Of a DNA stretch of 23,236 bases, positions 6,903-15,203 are shown piece after piece; position 1 is the first letter of the stretch; each line of letters starts with the position of its first letter. The stretch is taken from NCBI GenBank assembly GCA_023418755.1, contig JAEZZE010000319.1, positions 1 through 23,236 on the forward strand, in the 5' to 3' direction. Origin of the DNA: Bacillota bacterium. Lineage in GTDB: Bacteria; Bacillota; Bacilli; Paenibacillales; Paenibacillaceae. A program made the position numbers and the translations under genes. The notes beneath the pieces were generated by a model, which saw nothing but the letters and a program-made list of their open reading frames with translations, was not told the DNA's origin and did not search any database.

Positions 6903-8540
6903 TCAGGCGTGCCCTCTTGCCGACTCGCGATATTCCTGCGGAGTCGTTCCCGTCGATTTCTTGAAGAAACGGGTAAAGGAATGCGGCGACTCGTACCCGA
7001 CTTTGACCCCGATTTCGTTGATTCTCAATCCGTCCTCCGCAAGCATTTCTTTGGCCTTCCTTAGCCTCGCCTTCTCGATGAACTCCGACAGATTCACTCG
7101 GTTCTCCTGCTTGAAGACGCGCGACAGATACGAAGGATTGAAGTGAAAGCGCCGGGCCAGCCGAACAAGCGACAGATCCTCCTCCAGGTGCGCTTCGATG
7201 TATTGTCCGATTTCCTCCATCGCGCCGGCGGCTCTGCTGCCCTCCCCGCATTTCCTCCGCTCGAACAGAGCCTCGGCCACGCTTTCCAGATACGCCGCCC
7301 CCTCCTCCCAGGTGGCATGGGAGTCGAACTGCATCAGCCCGGCGGCCGGAACCCATTCCTGAAGCTGCCTTCGGTTGATATAAGACATCATGACCAGCGC
7401 GGCCGAATAATACAGCTCCATCGCCTGTTGCTTGTCGGCTGCCGGATTCCCCCGAACGGGCCGAAAGATTTCTCTTAGCAAAGCGAGAAAATCCTCGCTC
7501 CGGCCGCTTTCCAGGTGGCCGGCAAGCCGGTCGAACCTCTCGCTGCGAATCGGCTCACGCGCCGGCTCCGCGCCCTCTCTGCCGGATTCGCTCACGGTCA
7601 TGACCATGCTTGCGCCATCTCCGATTCGCGCGTGCTGCATTTGCCGGATACGGTCGTAAACCGCAGGGAGACGATCCCACGAGCAGGCCCGACCGGTCAA
7701 GGTAAAGGCGATTTCCGTACCGTGCGCCTCCGCGCACGCTTCCTGCGCCAGCTCCAGCATTCCCTCCAGGAATCGTACCAGCTCCTCATCGGTTGCAGCC
7801 CCTCTCCCTTCCTCGTCCTTCGGTTGAACGAGCCAGAGCAGGTCGCCGTACCGATCGACAATTCCCGCGCACTGGGTCTGATCGGTCAAGTAGCGGTCCA
7901 CCAGAAACTTGGCGTCCAGCGCCGTCTCCTGGCGCTTCGTGAACGAAGGGGCGTCGGCCGATCGCAGAAAGCTCCCCAGCACCGGCAATACCGGTCGTTC
8001 CCCGGAGAGAGGGATGGACAGATTGCGGAAATTCGCCTGCCTCTCCTGTTCGCTCGAGGATTCCCCTCCGGCCAGAAGCTGCCGGAAGTATTCGCCCTGC
8101 GCCATCGTTTCCAGCAGGCTTCGCTGCTTGACCGCCTGTTGGAGAAGAAGCTGGTCTCTTCTCTCCTTCTCCAGCTCGAGAATGACTTCCCGAATTTCCG
8201 ATGTGACTTTGGCGTACCCTTCGGTTTTGAGCAGAAACCGGACGCCCTGGATACGAATCGCTTTATAGACGGATTCGAAATCGTCGTATCCGGTCAAGAA
8301 GACGATTCGGCAGCGCGGCCATTTTCGGTGGATGATATCCATCAGTTCCAATCCGCTGAGCTCCGGCATGCGAACATCGGACAACACGATATCGAAGCGA
8401 GAGCTGTTCAGCCAGTCAAGAGCTTCCATTCCGGAATACGCCGTGCAAATATCCAGTCCGGGGATATTCAACGCCCCGAGAATTTCGGTTACCCCGTCCG
8501 CAATGATCGCTTCGTCGTCAACCACTAGAAGTCTGTACAT
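6903..8540 (-). CDS. AraC-family response regulator, YesN-like
   Basis: This 545-residue protein has an N-terminal receiver domain with acidic pocket D8/D9, phosphoacceptor D55 in DIVLSDVRMPE, and the conserved Lys near 106. A long divergent linker follows. The C-terminal AraC double helix-turn-helix covers about residues 440-540 and includes FNPSYLSRVFKQ and VGYESPHSFTRFFKK. Proteins of this class are phosphorylated by YesM-type kinases and activate sugar-uptake genes. The frame stays open upstream to 8729. I chose the ATG at 8540 because GGAGGAGG lies 9 bases upstream and the receiver domain starts there. It overlaps the kinase gene by 23 bases, so the two are translationally linked. The likely targets are the flanking importer promoters. 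Confidence 0.95.
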   Translation of the reverse strand: MYRLLVVDDEAIIADGVTEILGALNIPGLDICTAYSGMEALDWLNSSRFDIVLSDVRMPELSGLELMDIIHRKWPRCRIVFLTGYDDFESVYKAIRIQGVRFLLKTEGYAKVTSEIREVILELEKERRDQLLLQQAVKQRSLLETMAQGEYFRQLLAGGESSSEQERQANFRNLSIPLSGERPVLPVLGSFLRSADAPSFTKRQETALDAKFLVDRYLTDQTQCAGIVDRYGDLLWLVQPKDEEGRGAATDEELVRFLEGMLELAQEACAEAHGTEIAFTLTGRACSWDRLPAVYDRIRQMQHARIGDGASMVMTVSESGREGAEPAREPIRSERFDRLAGHLESGRSEDFLALLREIFRPVRGNPAADKQQAMELYYSAALVMMSYINRRQLQEWVPAAGLMQFDSHATWEEGAAYLESVAEALFERRKCGEGSRAAGAMEEIGQYIEAHLEEDLSLVRLARRFHFNPSYLSRVFKQENRVNLSEFIEKARLRKAKEMLAEDGLRINEIGVKVGYESPHSFTRFFKKSTGTTPQEYRESARGHA

Positions 8541-10284
8541 CCGGTTTCGCCTCCTCCAGCGGAATACGGATCGTCGCCTCCAACCCGCCCAGCGAGCCCC
8601 GGGCGATGCTAAGCCCGCTGCTCTCGCCGTACGCGAACGCGATGCGCCGGTGCACATTGACGATCCCGGTCGTCTCGGATTCCGTATTATCGGGCTGGAG
8701 CCTGCGGGAAATCCGCTCAAGCTCTTCATCGCTCAAGTTTCCGTTATCCTCGATCACGATGCAGGCCCAGCAATCGCGCTTTTCAATCCGCACGTCGATT
8801 CGTCCGTCCCTCGCCTTTTTTTCCAAGCTGTGCTCGAAAGCGTTTTCGATCAACGGTTGAACGATAAGACGGGGAACGAGCAGCTGTTCGAATTCCGGCG
8901 GCAGCTCGTCGAAGCGCGCCCTTACCCGCTTGTAGAAGCGCATTTCCTGAATCTCGGTGTACATGCGGGCATGGCGAATCTCCTGCTTGAGATCGATCTC
9001 GTCGGAAGCGTTCCGGGTCACGAAACGGAAATATTCGCCCAGCTGCGTCGTGAACAGCTCGATTCGCTCGGTGTCGCCCGTCTTGGCCATCGTATTCAAT
9101 ATAAAAAAGCTGTTATACAGAAAATGGGGCTTAATCTGCGACTGAAGCTGCTTCAGCTCCGCCTTCTGAGTCAAAATCTTCTGCTTGTAAGCTTGATCGA
9201 TAAGCGAACGCAAATTAACGACCATTTGGTTGAAACGGTTATAAATGTACCTGAACTCATCGTTCGTCTCGTGCGCAATCGTTAAGTCCAGATCGCCGCT
9301 TTCCAGCCGCCGGAATCCTCTGACCAGCTTCAGCAGCGGCTTGTGGATGAACTTGTAGGTGGAAAGCGCGTAAATAAAAATAATGCCGATCGCGCCGAAG
9401 ACAATCAACCAGGCCAGCAAATAAAACTTGTCGAGAGGCTTGCGAACGATGCGATCGTTGATCAGCCTGTAGATGGACATGTCCAGCCGTTCGGAGTGGG
9501 CGATCGAGACGAAGTAGCTCTGTCCGCCCAGCGCGAACGTTGCCGAACCGTCGTCCGGAAATCGCTCGAGACGGCGGATAATCTCTTCCGCGCCTTCCCG
9601 TATCGAAGTCGCTCCGCTGCTCACCCCGTAGCCGTTGCTGCCGAAAGCCAGCAAAGTGCCGCTATCCGGGTAGGTGTTGAACTGTCCCAGCGCCTCCTGC
9701 AGGCGCTGACGGTCCAGCTCGAGCTCCACGATGAAAAGCGGCTCTCTCCCCCTGCTCCCTCTTGTATTCACCGCGCTGAGGTAAAGCTCGCCGCGCCAAT
9801 CGATCAATCGGGTTCCCACGCCCGGCCGCACGGATCGGTCGCCGAAGGCCAGAAACTTGCTCTCGTCCATCTCGCCTGCTCCCACCAGCGCGGAGAGCGT
9901 CTTGCCGATCGGACGGATATGAACATTGACGTCGCGAATATAGCGGCTGCTGTTCTGAACGGCGATAATCCGGTTGATGACCGAGTTGATTTTGTCCATC
10001 CGGTCGATCGTGCCCATCGTCTCCCACGTAATGGCCAGCTTGTTCAGATCGGTATCCTCCAGCAAGCCGTATTGCAACAGCTTCATCCGCTCGATTTCAT
10101 TCTCGAGGTCGCTCAGATAAAAGGCGATTTGCGATTCGGCCGTCCGGGAGATGTCCTCGCTCGTCGTCCGAATCGCCCATTGGTAAATATATATTCCCAG
10201 CAACACGACGGGAACCATGATCAACATGAAGGTCACGACCAGTCGAATAAAAATCGTATTGCGAAAAGAGAATTCTCGGCGCAC
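8518..10284 (-). CDS. Two-component sensor histidine kinase, YesM-like
   Basis: This 588-residue membrane kinase has a transmembrane helix at about 10-32 and an extracellular sensing region (about 35-285, consistent with a double Cache-like domain). A second helix lies at about 287-308, then a HAMP segment and the His_kinase block QIKPHFLYNSFFILNTMA with phosphorylatable His387. An HATPase_c domain carries N-box E480/N481 and the DNG motif at 513-515. Its start is GTG at 10284, preceded by GGGAGGAG at 7 bases. It probably senses the extracellular sugar, directly or through a binding lipoprotein, and phosphorylates the YesN-like regulator. It lies 72 bases after the permease gene of unit A and is probably cotranscribed with it. 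Confidence 0.95.
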   Translation of the reverse strand: MRREFSFRNTIFIRLVVTFMLIMVPVVLLGIYIYQWAIRTTSEDISRTAESQIAFYLSDLENEIERMKLLQYGLLEDTDLNKLAITWETMGTIDRMDKINSVINRIIAVQNSSRYIRDVNVHIRPIGKTLSALVGAGEMDESKFLAFGDRSVRPGVGTRLIDWRGELYLSAVNTRGSRGREPLFIVELELDRQRLQEALGQFNTYPDSGTLLAFGSNGYGVSSGATSIREGAEEIIRRLERFPDDGSATFALGGQSYFVSIAHSERLDMSIYRLINDRIVRKPLDKFYLLAWLIVFGAIGIIFIYALSTYKFIHKPLLKLVRGFRRLESGDLDLTIAHETNDEFRYIYNRFNQMVVNLRSLIDQAYKQKILTQKAELKQLQSQIKPHFLYNSFFILNTMAKTGDTERIELFTTQLGEYFRFVTRNASDEIDLKQEIRHARMYTEIQEMRFYKRVRARFDELPPEFEQLLVPRLIVQPLIENAFEHSLEKKARDGRIDVRIEKRDCWACIVIEDNGNLSDEELERISRRLQPDNTESETTGIVNVHRRIAFAYGESSGLSIARGSLGGLEATIRIPLEEAKPDVQTSSG

Positions 10285-10356
10285 GGTTTTCTCCTCCCGC
10301 TCCAGTGTGCACGGCCGGATGCCCTCCGCGGACGGAGAAAGACGCGGACGACGCGA

Positions 10357-11283
10357 CTAGCCTTTTACGCTTCCAAGCACGATGCCTTTCACGAAAAACC
10401 TCTGAAGAAAAGGATACACGGCGATGATCGGCAATGAGCCCAGGAAAATTTGGGAAGCCTTGAGCGTCCGGTCCGAAATTCGGGCCAGGTTCTTTAATTC
10501 CTCCATCGACATCGATCCGAGATTCATTTGAACGACGATCGTCTGGATGTAGCTTTGCAGCGGATAATGGGACGGATCCCCCATCAGGATCAAACCGTCG
10601 AACCAGCTGTTCCAGTGTTCGACCATGGAGAACAGCGCCAGCGTGGCGATCGCGGGCTTGGAAATCGGAACGTAAATGCGCCATAGCGTCGTCCATTGGC
10701 CCGCGCCGTCAATGACGGCGGACTCTTCCATTTCCTTGGGCACCGCCCGGAAGAAATTCAGAAGCAGCACGATGCTAAAGGCGGGCACGGCCCCGGGCAG
10801 CACCAGCGCCCAGATGGAGTCCAGAAGACCAAGCTGCTTAATCGTAATATACCACGGAATCAATCCGCCGTTAAACAGCATCGTCAAGAAGAAAATCCAC
10901 GCGTAGACCAGCCGAAACTTGAATTGCTCGGTCGTCTTCGACAAAGGGTAGGCAACGAGAATCGTCAGCAGCAGATTAAGCGGCGTGCCCATGGCGATTC
11001 TTTGGATCGAGGTCAGCATGGACACCCAGAACGCGCCGCGAGAAGCGGTAAACTCATAGGAGGCCAACGTGAAATCGACCGGCCATAGCTTGACGTATCC
11101 GGCCGCCGCGGCCGCGCTCGAGCTGAACGAAAGAGCCACGATATGGATCAGCGGCAGCACGCAGATCAGGGCGACCGCGACCAGAAAGACCGAATTGGCA
11201 TAGGCAAACCAATCGATCCGTTTGCCCGATCGTCGGGATGAGGGCGGAGCGTGATCCGCCGGTTGCAAAGAACGGCTCGCCAT
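10357..11283 (-). CDS. CUT1 sugar ABC transporter permease (YtcP-like), unit A
   Basis: This 308-residue membrane protein has the coupling loop EESAVIDGAGQWTTLWRIYV at about residues 186-205. It ends in PFLQRFFVKGIVLGSVKG, nearly the same tail as the unit B permease at 4798-5679. The frame is open further upstream to 11724, but that extension is an out-of-frame shadow of the neighbouring permease. The ATG at 11283 has AGGAGG 8 bases upstream and lies 11 bases after the previous stop codon. An alanine run (SSSAAAAAG) sits after the first helix. Confidence 0.94.
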   Translation of the reverse strand: MASRSLQPADHAPPSSRRSGKRIDWFAYANSVFLVAVALICVLPLIHIVALSFSSSAAAAAGYVKLWPVDFTLASYEFTASRGAFWVSMLTSIQRIAMGTPLNLLLTILVAYPLSKTTEQFKFRLVYAWIFFLTMLFNGGLIPWYITIKQLGLLDSIWALVLPGAVPAFSIVLLLNFFRAVPKEMEESAVIDGAGQWTTLWRIYVPISKPAIATLALFSMVEHWNSWFDGLILMGDPSHYPLQSYIQTIVVQMNLGSMSMEELKNLARISDRTLKASQIFLGSLPIIAVYPFLQRFFVKGIVLGSVKG

Positions 11284-11294
11284 CGGAAGCCCTC

Positions 11295-12194
11295 CTAGAA
11301 GATTCTGTATTTGGCAAAGCGGTAGGCAAAATAATAAGCGCTGGAGATCAAGATCAGAGAGACGACGGATTTGAAAAAGCCAACGGCCGTGGCCACTCCG
11401 TATTGGGCGTCCAGCAAGCCGATCCGATACACGAACGTGTCCAGAATGTCGCCGCTCTGATACACCTGAGGGCTGTATAGATTGAATACTTGGTCGAAGC
11501 CGGCATTCAGCAATTGTCCCAGACTGAGTACCGAGAGCAGCACGATGACCATTCTCATGCCCGGCAACGTAATATGCCAGGCCTTGCGCCAGCGGTTCGC
11601 TCCGTCGATCGTCGCGGCTTCGTACAACCCCGGATCGATGCCTGTTATGGCGGCCATATAGACGATGGTTCCGTACCCGAAGTTTTTCCAAATATCCGAT
11701 CCGATCAGCGTGGTCGGAAACCATTTGTTGTCACCTAGAAAGAAAATCGGTTCCATGCCGATAAGTTGGAGCATGGAATTTACAAGTCCCCCCGAAGGGG
11801 ACAACAGGTCGATAAGAATGCCCCCGAGAACAACCCAGGATAAAAAGTAGGGCAAATAAATGGCGGTCTGTACGCTGCGCTTGATCGCCTCGTTCTTTAG
11901 CTCGTTAAGCAAAATCGCAAATACAACCGGTACGGCTAACCCAAGCACGAGCTTGAAGCTGGAAATATACAGCGTATTCCAAATAACCTGGACGAAATTG
12001 GGCAAATCCAATACATACCTGAAGTTGTCCAATCCGATCCATTTCTGATCTCCGAACAGCCCTTTGGCCGGAATGAACTTCTGAAAGGCAATGATGATTC
12101 CCGCCATCGGGATGTAGGAGAAGGTCAAAATAAACAGTATTCCCGGCAATATCATCAAGTGGAGTGGCGTTTCCCTCCGCAGTCTTTTTCTCAT
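11295..12194 (-). CDS. CUT1 sugar ABC transporter permease (LplB-like), unit A
   Basis: This 299-residue membrane protein has an N-terminal hydrophobic segment running into FSYIPMAGIIIAFQKF, the hallmark of LplB-type permeases. Its EAA loop, LYEAATIDGANRWRKAWHIT, lies around residues 191-210. It partners with the downstream permease and the lipoprotein encoded upstream. The ATG is preceded by GGGAGGAGAG at good spacing. A hairpin separates it from the lipoprotein gene. Confidence 0.95.
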   Translation of the reverse strand: MRKRLRRETPLHLMILPGILFILTFSYIPMAGIIIAFQKFIPAKGLFGDQKWIGLDNFRYVLDLPNFVQVIWNTLYISSFKLVLGLAVPVVFAILLNELKNEAIKRSVQTAIYLPYFLSWVVLGGILIDLLSPSGGLVNSMLQLIGMEPIFFLGDNKWFPTTLIGSDIWKNFGYGTIVYMAAITGIDPGLYEAATIDGANRWRKAWHITLPGMRMVIVLLSVLSLGQLLNAGFDQVFNLYSPQVYQSGDILDTFVYRIGLLDAQYGVATAVGFFKSVVSLILISSAYYFAYRFAKYRIF

Positions 12195-12225
12195 CAGGTC
12201 TCTCCTCCCGCATCGGCAAGAACAA

Positions 12226-12258
12226 GCAGGGGAAGCGCCGGAACCGCCGCTCCCCTGC
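12226..12258 (-). terminator. Hairpin between lipoprotein and permease genes of unit A, attenuator-like
   Basis: GCAGGGG and CCCCTGC arms with further GC pairs form a strong stem. On the minus strand the stem is followed by TTGTTCTTG, a weak T-rich tail. It starts 7 bases after the TAA of the lipoprotein gene and ends about 30 bases before the permease ATG. This suits partial termination, so that the binding protein is made in excess over the permeases. An alternative pairing of TGCCGA with TCGGCA overlaps it. Confidence 0.6.
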
Positions 12259-12264
12259 CGAGTC

Positions 12265-14007
12265 TTACTTCAGTGCCGCATACCAATCGTTGACTTCCTG
12301 CGTAATTTGGTCCCCGCCCAGCTTTTTCCAGTCAGCTACAAACTTGTCGAACTCCTCGATCGGCTGGCCGAGAATGATTTTGATGAACGTTTCGTTCTGC
12401 ATCTTCTCCAGCGTTGTCTTGCGCTCGACCATCGTCGGGGTCGGCGTGCCCACGAATTTATCCATCCGGAACTGGTTGTTCTGATCGTATTGGTTCGCAA
12501 TGCCCATAGACCCTTCCGTACCGTAGATTCTCTCCCAGCCCCATAGCGCGAAGCCTTCTTCCGAGCCGGAGGCAAACATGTCCAGCTTCTCCTGGATCGT
12601 CTTCGCCTCTCCCTGGAGTCCGGACAAGTTGCCGGACTTGCGGGCTGCATCGATATCGCGAAACGCGTCCACGTTCTTCTTGAGCGGATAAGGCGTCACC
12701 GGAGACAGCTGCCACACGCTCTCCGCATTCGGCGGCGCATAATACTTGTCGAATTCGGCGGTTTCCCCCCAGTTTTTCTCCAGATGCATGTTAAAGAGCT
12801 TGATGACGGCTTCGGGATGCGGGATGCCCTTCTTGATCGCGACAAACTTAGTCGTGCTGAATTTGAGCGGAACTTTAGGCATTTCGCCCGTTTCCGACAC
12901 GATCGGGAACGCTTGCCACTGCGCGTCCTTGTCGTTGTTCTTGTTCAACTGAAGCGGCCAGATCGAGTTCCATTGCTCGCCGTACTCCATGCCGATCTTG
13001 CCCGCGGCGATCTGCTCGGACACCTTGCCTCCGTCCTTGATGCCGAATTCCTTGTCGATCTCGCCGTTCTTATGCATTTCCTGAAGCGCTTGCAGCGCTT
13101 TGCGGACTTCCGGCTGAATGCTTCCGAATACCAGCTTGCCCGAGCCGTCCTCAATCCAGATATTGGGATAAGCGTTAAAGCCGGCCATGAAACCTTCCAG
13201 TCCCATTGCGCCTCCGAAAACGTCCTTGGTCAACCCAAGACCATACGTGTCTCTCTGTCCGTTGCCATCGGGGTCGTTTTCCGCGAACGCTTTGGAAATC
13301 GCCCGTACGTCCGCCATCGTCTTCGGAGGCTGAAGGTTCAGTTTGCTCAGCCAATCCGTGCGAATCCAGATGTACATCGAGCGCTCGATGGACGACTCTA
13401 CCTGGGGAATGGCCATCAGCTTGCCGTCGAACGTGGCGGCGTCAAGCGGACCCGAGCCTTCCTGCGTGAACACCTCTTTCATGAACGGCGAAGCGTACTG
13501 CTCGTACAGCGCGGTCATATCCTCGATCTGGTCCGATTCGGCCAATTGCTTGAGCTGCACCGCATTGACGATGATAAAATCGGGCAGTTCCCCGGAGGCC
13601 AGCGTCACGTTCAGCTTCTGCACGTATTGATCCGAGGTTTCTCCGCCTTTGATGACCCAGTCGTATTTAAGCTTGATGCCCAGCAAGTCCTCGTAAACAC
13701 GCGTCCAGCGGTTGTCTTCGAACGTCTCGTCCTTTAGCACCGACAGTACGTTGTTTTCCACGACGTCGTTCAAATACCGCACCGTGGTCAGTTGAATCGG
13801 CGGATCGTACTTGCCGAACGGATCAGCGGCGGCGCTCGCCTGTTCGGACGAAGATGCGCTGGCCGAAGATGATGCGGGCGGCTGACTCGCCTTGGGTTCC
13901 TCCTTCTTGTTGCCGCCGCTGCAAGCAGTTACAACGAGCATAGCCCCCAATAAAGCCGCCAGTGCCTTCCCGGAGAGTCTTGCGCCTTTTTTGTCCTTCA
14001 ACTTCAT
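12265..14007 (-). CDS. Sugar ABC transporter solute-binding lipoprotein (LipO-like), first gene of unit A
   Basis: This 580-residue lipoprotein has a basic N terminus, a hydrophobic stretch at about 15-26 and lipobox VVTAC with the lipidated Cys at 29. A Ser/Ala/Glu-rich flexible linker of about 30 residues follows, then a large two-lobed binding domain. Residues 245-253 (DPDGNGQRD) match the EF-hand-like calcium loop of alginate-binding AlgQ-type proteins, so the mature protein probably binds calcium. The ATG is preceded by AGGGGG unusually close (about 2 bases), but an upstream TGA in frame leaves no alternative. It should deliver an oligosaccharide to permeases 11295-12194 and 10357-11283. 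It is clearly diverged from the unit B lipoprotein, so the two importers need not share a ligand. Confidence 0.94.
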   Translation of the reverse strand: MKLKDKKGARLSGKALAALLGAMLVVTACSGGNKKEEPKASQPPASSSASASSSEQASAAADPFGKYDPPIQLTTVRYLNDVVENNVLSVLKDETFEDNRWTRVYEDLLGIKLKYDWVIKGGETSDQYVQKLNVTLASGELPDFIIVNAVQLKQLAESDQIEDMTALYEQYASPFMKEVFTQEGSGPLDAATFDGKLMAIPQVESSIERSMYIWIRTDWLSKLNLQPPKTMADVRAISKAFAENDPDGNGQRDTYGLGLTKDVFGGAMGLEGFMAGFNAYPNIWIEDGSGKLVFGSIQPEVRKALQALQEMHKNGEIDKEFGIKDGGKVSEQIAAGKIGMEYGEQWNSIWPLQLNKNNDKDAQWQAFPIVSETGEMPKVPLKFSTTKFVAIKKGIPHPEAVIKLFNMHLEKNWGETAEFDKYYAPPNAESVWQLSPVTPYPLKKNVDAFRDIDAARKSGNLSGLQGEAKTIQEKLDMFASGSEEGFALWGWERIYGTEGSMGIANQYDQNNQFRMDKFVGTPTPTMVERKTTLEKMQNETFIKIILGQPIEEFDKFVADWKKLGGDQITQEVNDWYAALK

Positions 14008-14043
14008 TCCCCCTGTTCATCGATTCAGACAGCCGGCGTCTGT

Positions 14044-14086
14044 TGGTTACGCTTTCATTATAGTGAGAGCGCTTGCCGCAGAACAA
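14044..14086 (-). promoter_or_regulatory. Unit A promoter with two cre-like sites
   Basis: On the minus strand a perfect -10 TATAAT (14057-14062) lies 18 bases downstream of a weak -35 TTGTTC (14081-14086). One cre-like site, GGCAAGCGCTCTCA (14064-14077), fills the spacer. A second, TGAAAGCGTAACCA (14044-14057), starts at the end of the -10 box and covers the transcription start. Each differs from the cre consensus TGWAANCGNTNWCA at two positions. The layout fits CcpA repression by blocking polymerase binding. The expected leader is about 40 bases. Confidence 0.7.
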
Positions 14087-14142
14087 TGTGCATCTTTTTA
14101 CATCCTTACCCGTCGTTGACGTCTTGCCGCCCGGCTCCGTTA

Positions 14143-14197
14143 CATGCGCAAAGGCGCCATTCGAACGTCTCGCGTCCGAATGCCGCCTTTGCGCATG
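14143..14197. repeat. Long near-perfect inverted repeat, terminator-like hairpin
   Basis: Two 21-base arms (14143-14163 and 14177-14197) pair with a single C-C mismatch around a 13-base loop. It lies between the end of the DUF4097-like gene and the unit A promoter. Neither side has a clean T-run. It may still act as a 3' end for the lipoprotein transcript and insulate the unit A promoter. A smaller hairpin with a gcctgccc/gggcgggc stem lies between it and the stop codon. Confidence 0.6.
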
Positions 14198-14261
14198 CTC
14201 TATCTTAATTAGGGACAGCCGCAGCCTTATGCCTGCCCCGTCTCCTGATCGGGCGGGCGTC

Positions 14262-15083
14262 TCATCGCTTCGCGTCCACGACAATCTCGCCGACGGCCGC
14301 GTAAGCTTCGAGGAGATAACCGCCGGAGCCGATCGACCCGACTTTTTTGTTTTTCGATTGCTCGCTGTACTCGACCCGCTCCAGATCCGCCTTCGCTTCT
14401 CCGACTTCGCTGACCAGCCGAAGACGAGCCTCCGTCGGAGATTCCTTCAAGTGAACGGCGATCTTGCCGGCGTCCGTCCTCGCTTTCACGTCGCCGCTAA
14501 GAACGAGGTCTTCGACGACGATTTCGCCCGCGTTCGCCTCGAGGTTCAATTCCCCGGCGAAGCCGCTCAGCCGGATTTCGCCCGCGTTGATGCGGATATC
14601 CGCCCGTTCCGTCTTGACGTCGGACGCTTCGATAGAACCGAAGGCGTTGCGGATCGTCACGCTGCCGTATGCCCGGTCGGGGAGAACGATCCGCAGCCTT
14701 CTTTCGCCCTTCCCGTCTTTAAGAATGCCCGATTCCTCTTTCTCCTCCACCCGCACTTTCAGCACTCCGGCTTCGACGCCGGATTTGAACACGAACCGGC
14801 TTTCGAGCGTATCGTCCGCCAGCAGCTCGACCTCGGCCTCGTTGCCCGAGCCCGCGACCACCTGAACGATCATCGCTTCCGTCTGAACGTCGAGCTCGTC
14901 GAACTCGCTCGCCGCAAAGACCTGTTTCTCTATCGAGACAAGCTTGCCCGCGCCCGAGCCTTCGCCGATGACCGACTCCCGAACATCCCCCGTCAAGGAA
15001 TCCGCCAAGTCTCCGCACGCCGCCAGCGACGCGGCCAGTACGATTATCGCGAACAGCTTCGCGCTGTTTCTGCCTTTTTTCAT
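14262..15083 (-). CDS. DUF4097-like lipoprotein (putative beta-helix adhesin-type)
   Basis: This 273-residue protein has a lipoprotein signal (hydrophobic 10-21, lipobox SLAAC, Cys23), so it should sit on the outer face of the membrane. The rest is built from short alternating beta-strand repeats such as ADIRINAGEIRLSGFAG, NLEANAGEIVVEDL and VKARTDAGKIAVHL. This matches DUF4097-type parallel beta-helix domains, whose biochemical role is not established. An in-frame ATG lies at 15116, but it overlaps a -10 box; the ATG at 15083 has GGGAGG 7 bases upstream and starts the signal peptide properly. It follows glycerate kinase in the same direction but has its own putative promoter. Confidence 0.8.
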   Translation of the reverse strand: MKKGRNSAKLFAIIVLAASLAACGDLADSLTGDVRESVIGEGSGAGKLVSIEKQVFAASEFDELDVQTEAMIVQVVAGSGNEAEVELLADDTLESRFVFKSGVEAGVLKVRVEEKEESGILKDGKGERRLRIVLPDRAYGSVTIRNAFGSIEASDVKTERADIRINAGEIRLSGFAGELNLEANAGEIVVEDLVLSGDVKARTDAGKIAVHLKESPTEARLRLVSEVGEAKADLERVEYSEQSKNKKVGSIGSGGYLLEAYAAVGEIVVDAKR

Positions 15084-15114
15084 TTTTCGGCCTCCCGTTA
15101 TTTCGTCTTTCTCC

Positions 15115-15120
15115 ATTATA
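15115..15120 (-). promoter_or_regulatory. -10 box of the DUF4097-like gene
   Basis: TATAAT on the minus strand lies 32 bases before the chosen start codon. The upstream 17-base spacer is very GC-rich and no good -35 hexamer is visible, so promoter strength or factor use is uncertain. Confidence 0.4.
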
Positions 15121-15203
15121 GGGAGGCCGCCTTCCCGCTCCGACAGTCCCGCGGCTAGATTGCGACTGGACTCCGGTCGGGCATGTCCGCATGCGGTCGT
15201 TTA

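Noticed and set aside
8541..8729. N-terminal extension of the YesN-like regulator
   Set aside because: The extension lies inside the kinase gene in another frame and is low-complexity Arg/Ser-rich; the receiver domain and a strong ribosome binding site start at 8540.
8518..8900. Degenerate-looking G boxes in the YesM-like kinase
   Set aside because: The DNG and GIVNVHRR segments fall within variation I know from Paenibacillaceae YesM proteins, so inactivity is not inferred.
11284..11724. 147-codon N-terminal extension of the unit A YtcP-like permease
   Set aside because: It is the shadow frame of the LplB-like permease; the ATG at 11283 has AGGAGG and gives the normal permease N terminus.
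15187..15196. CCGCATGCGG palindrome after glycerate kinase
   Set aside because: Ten bases with no loop or T-run; too short to support a function in GC-rich DNA.
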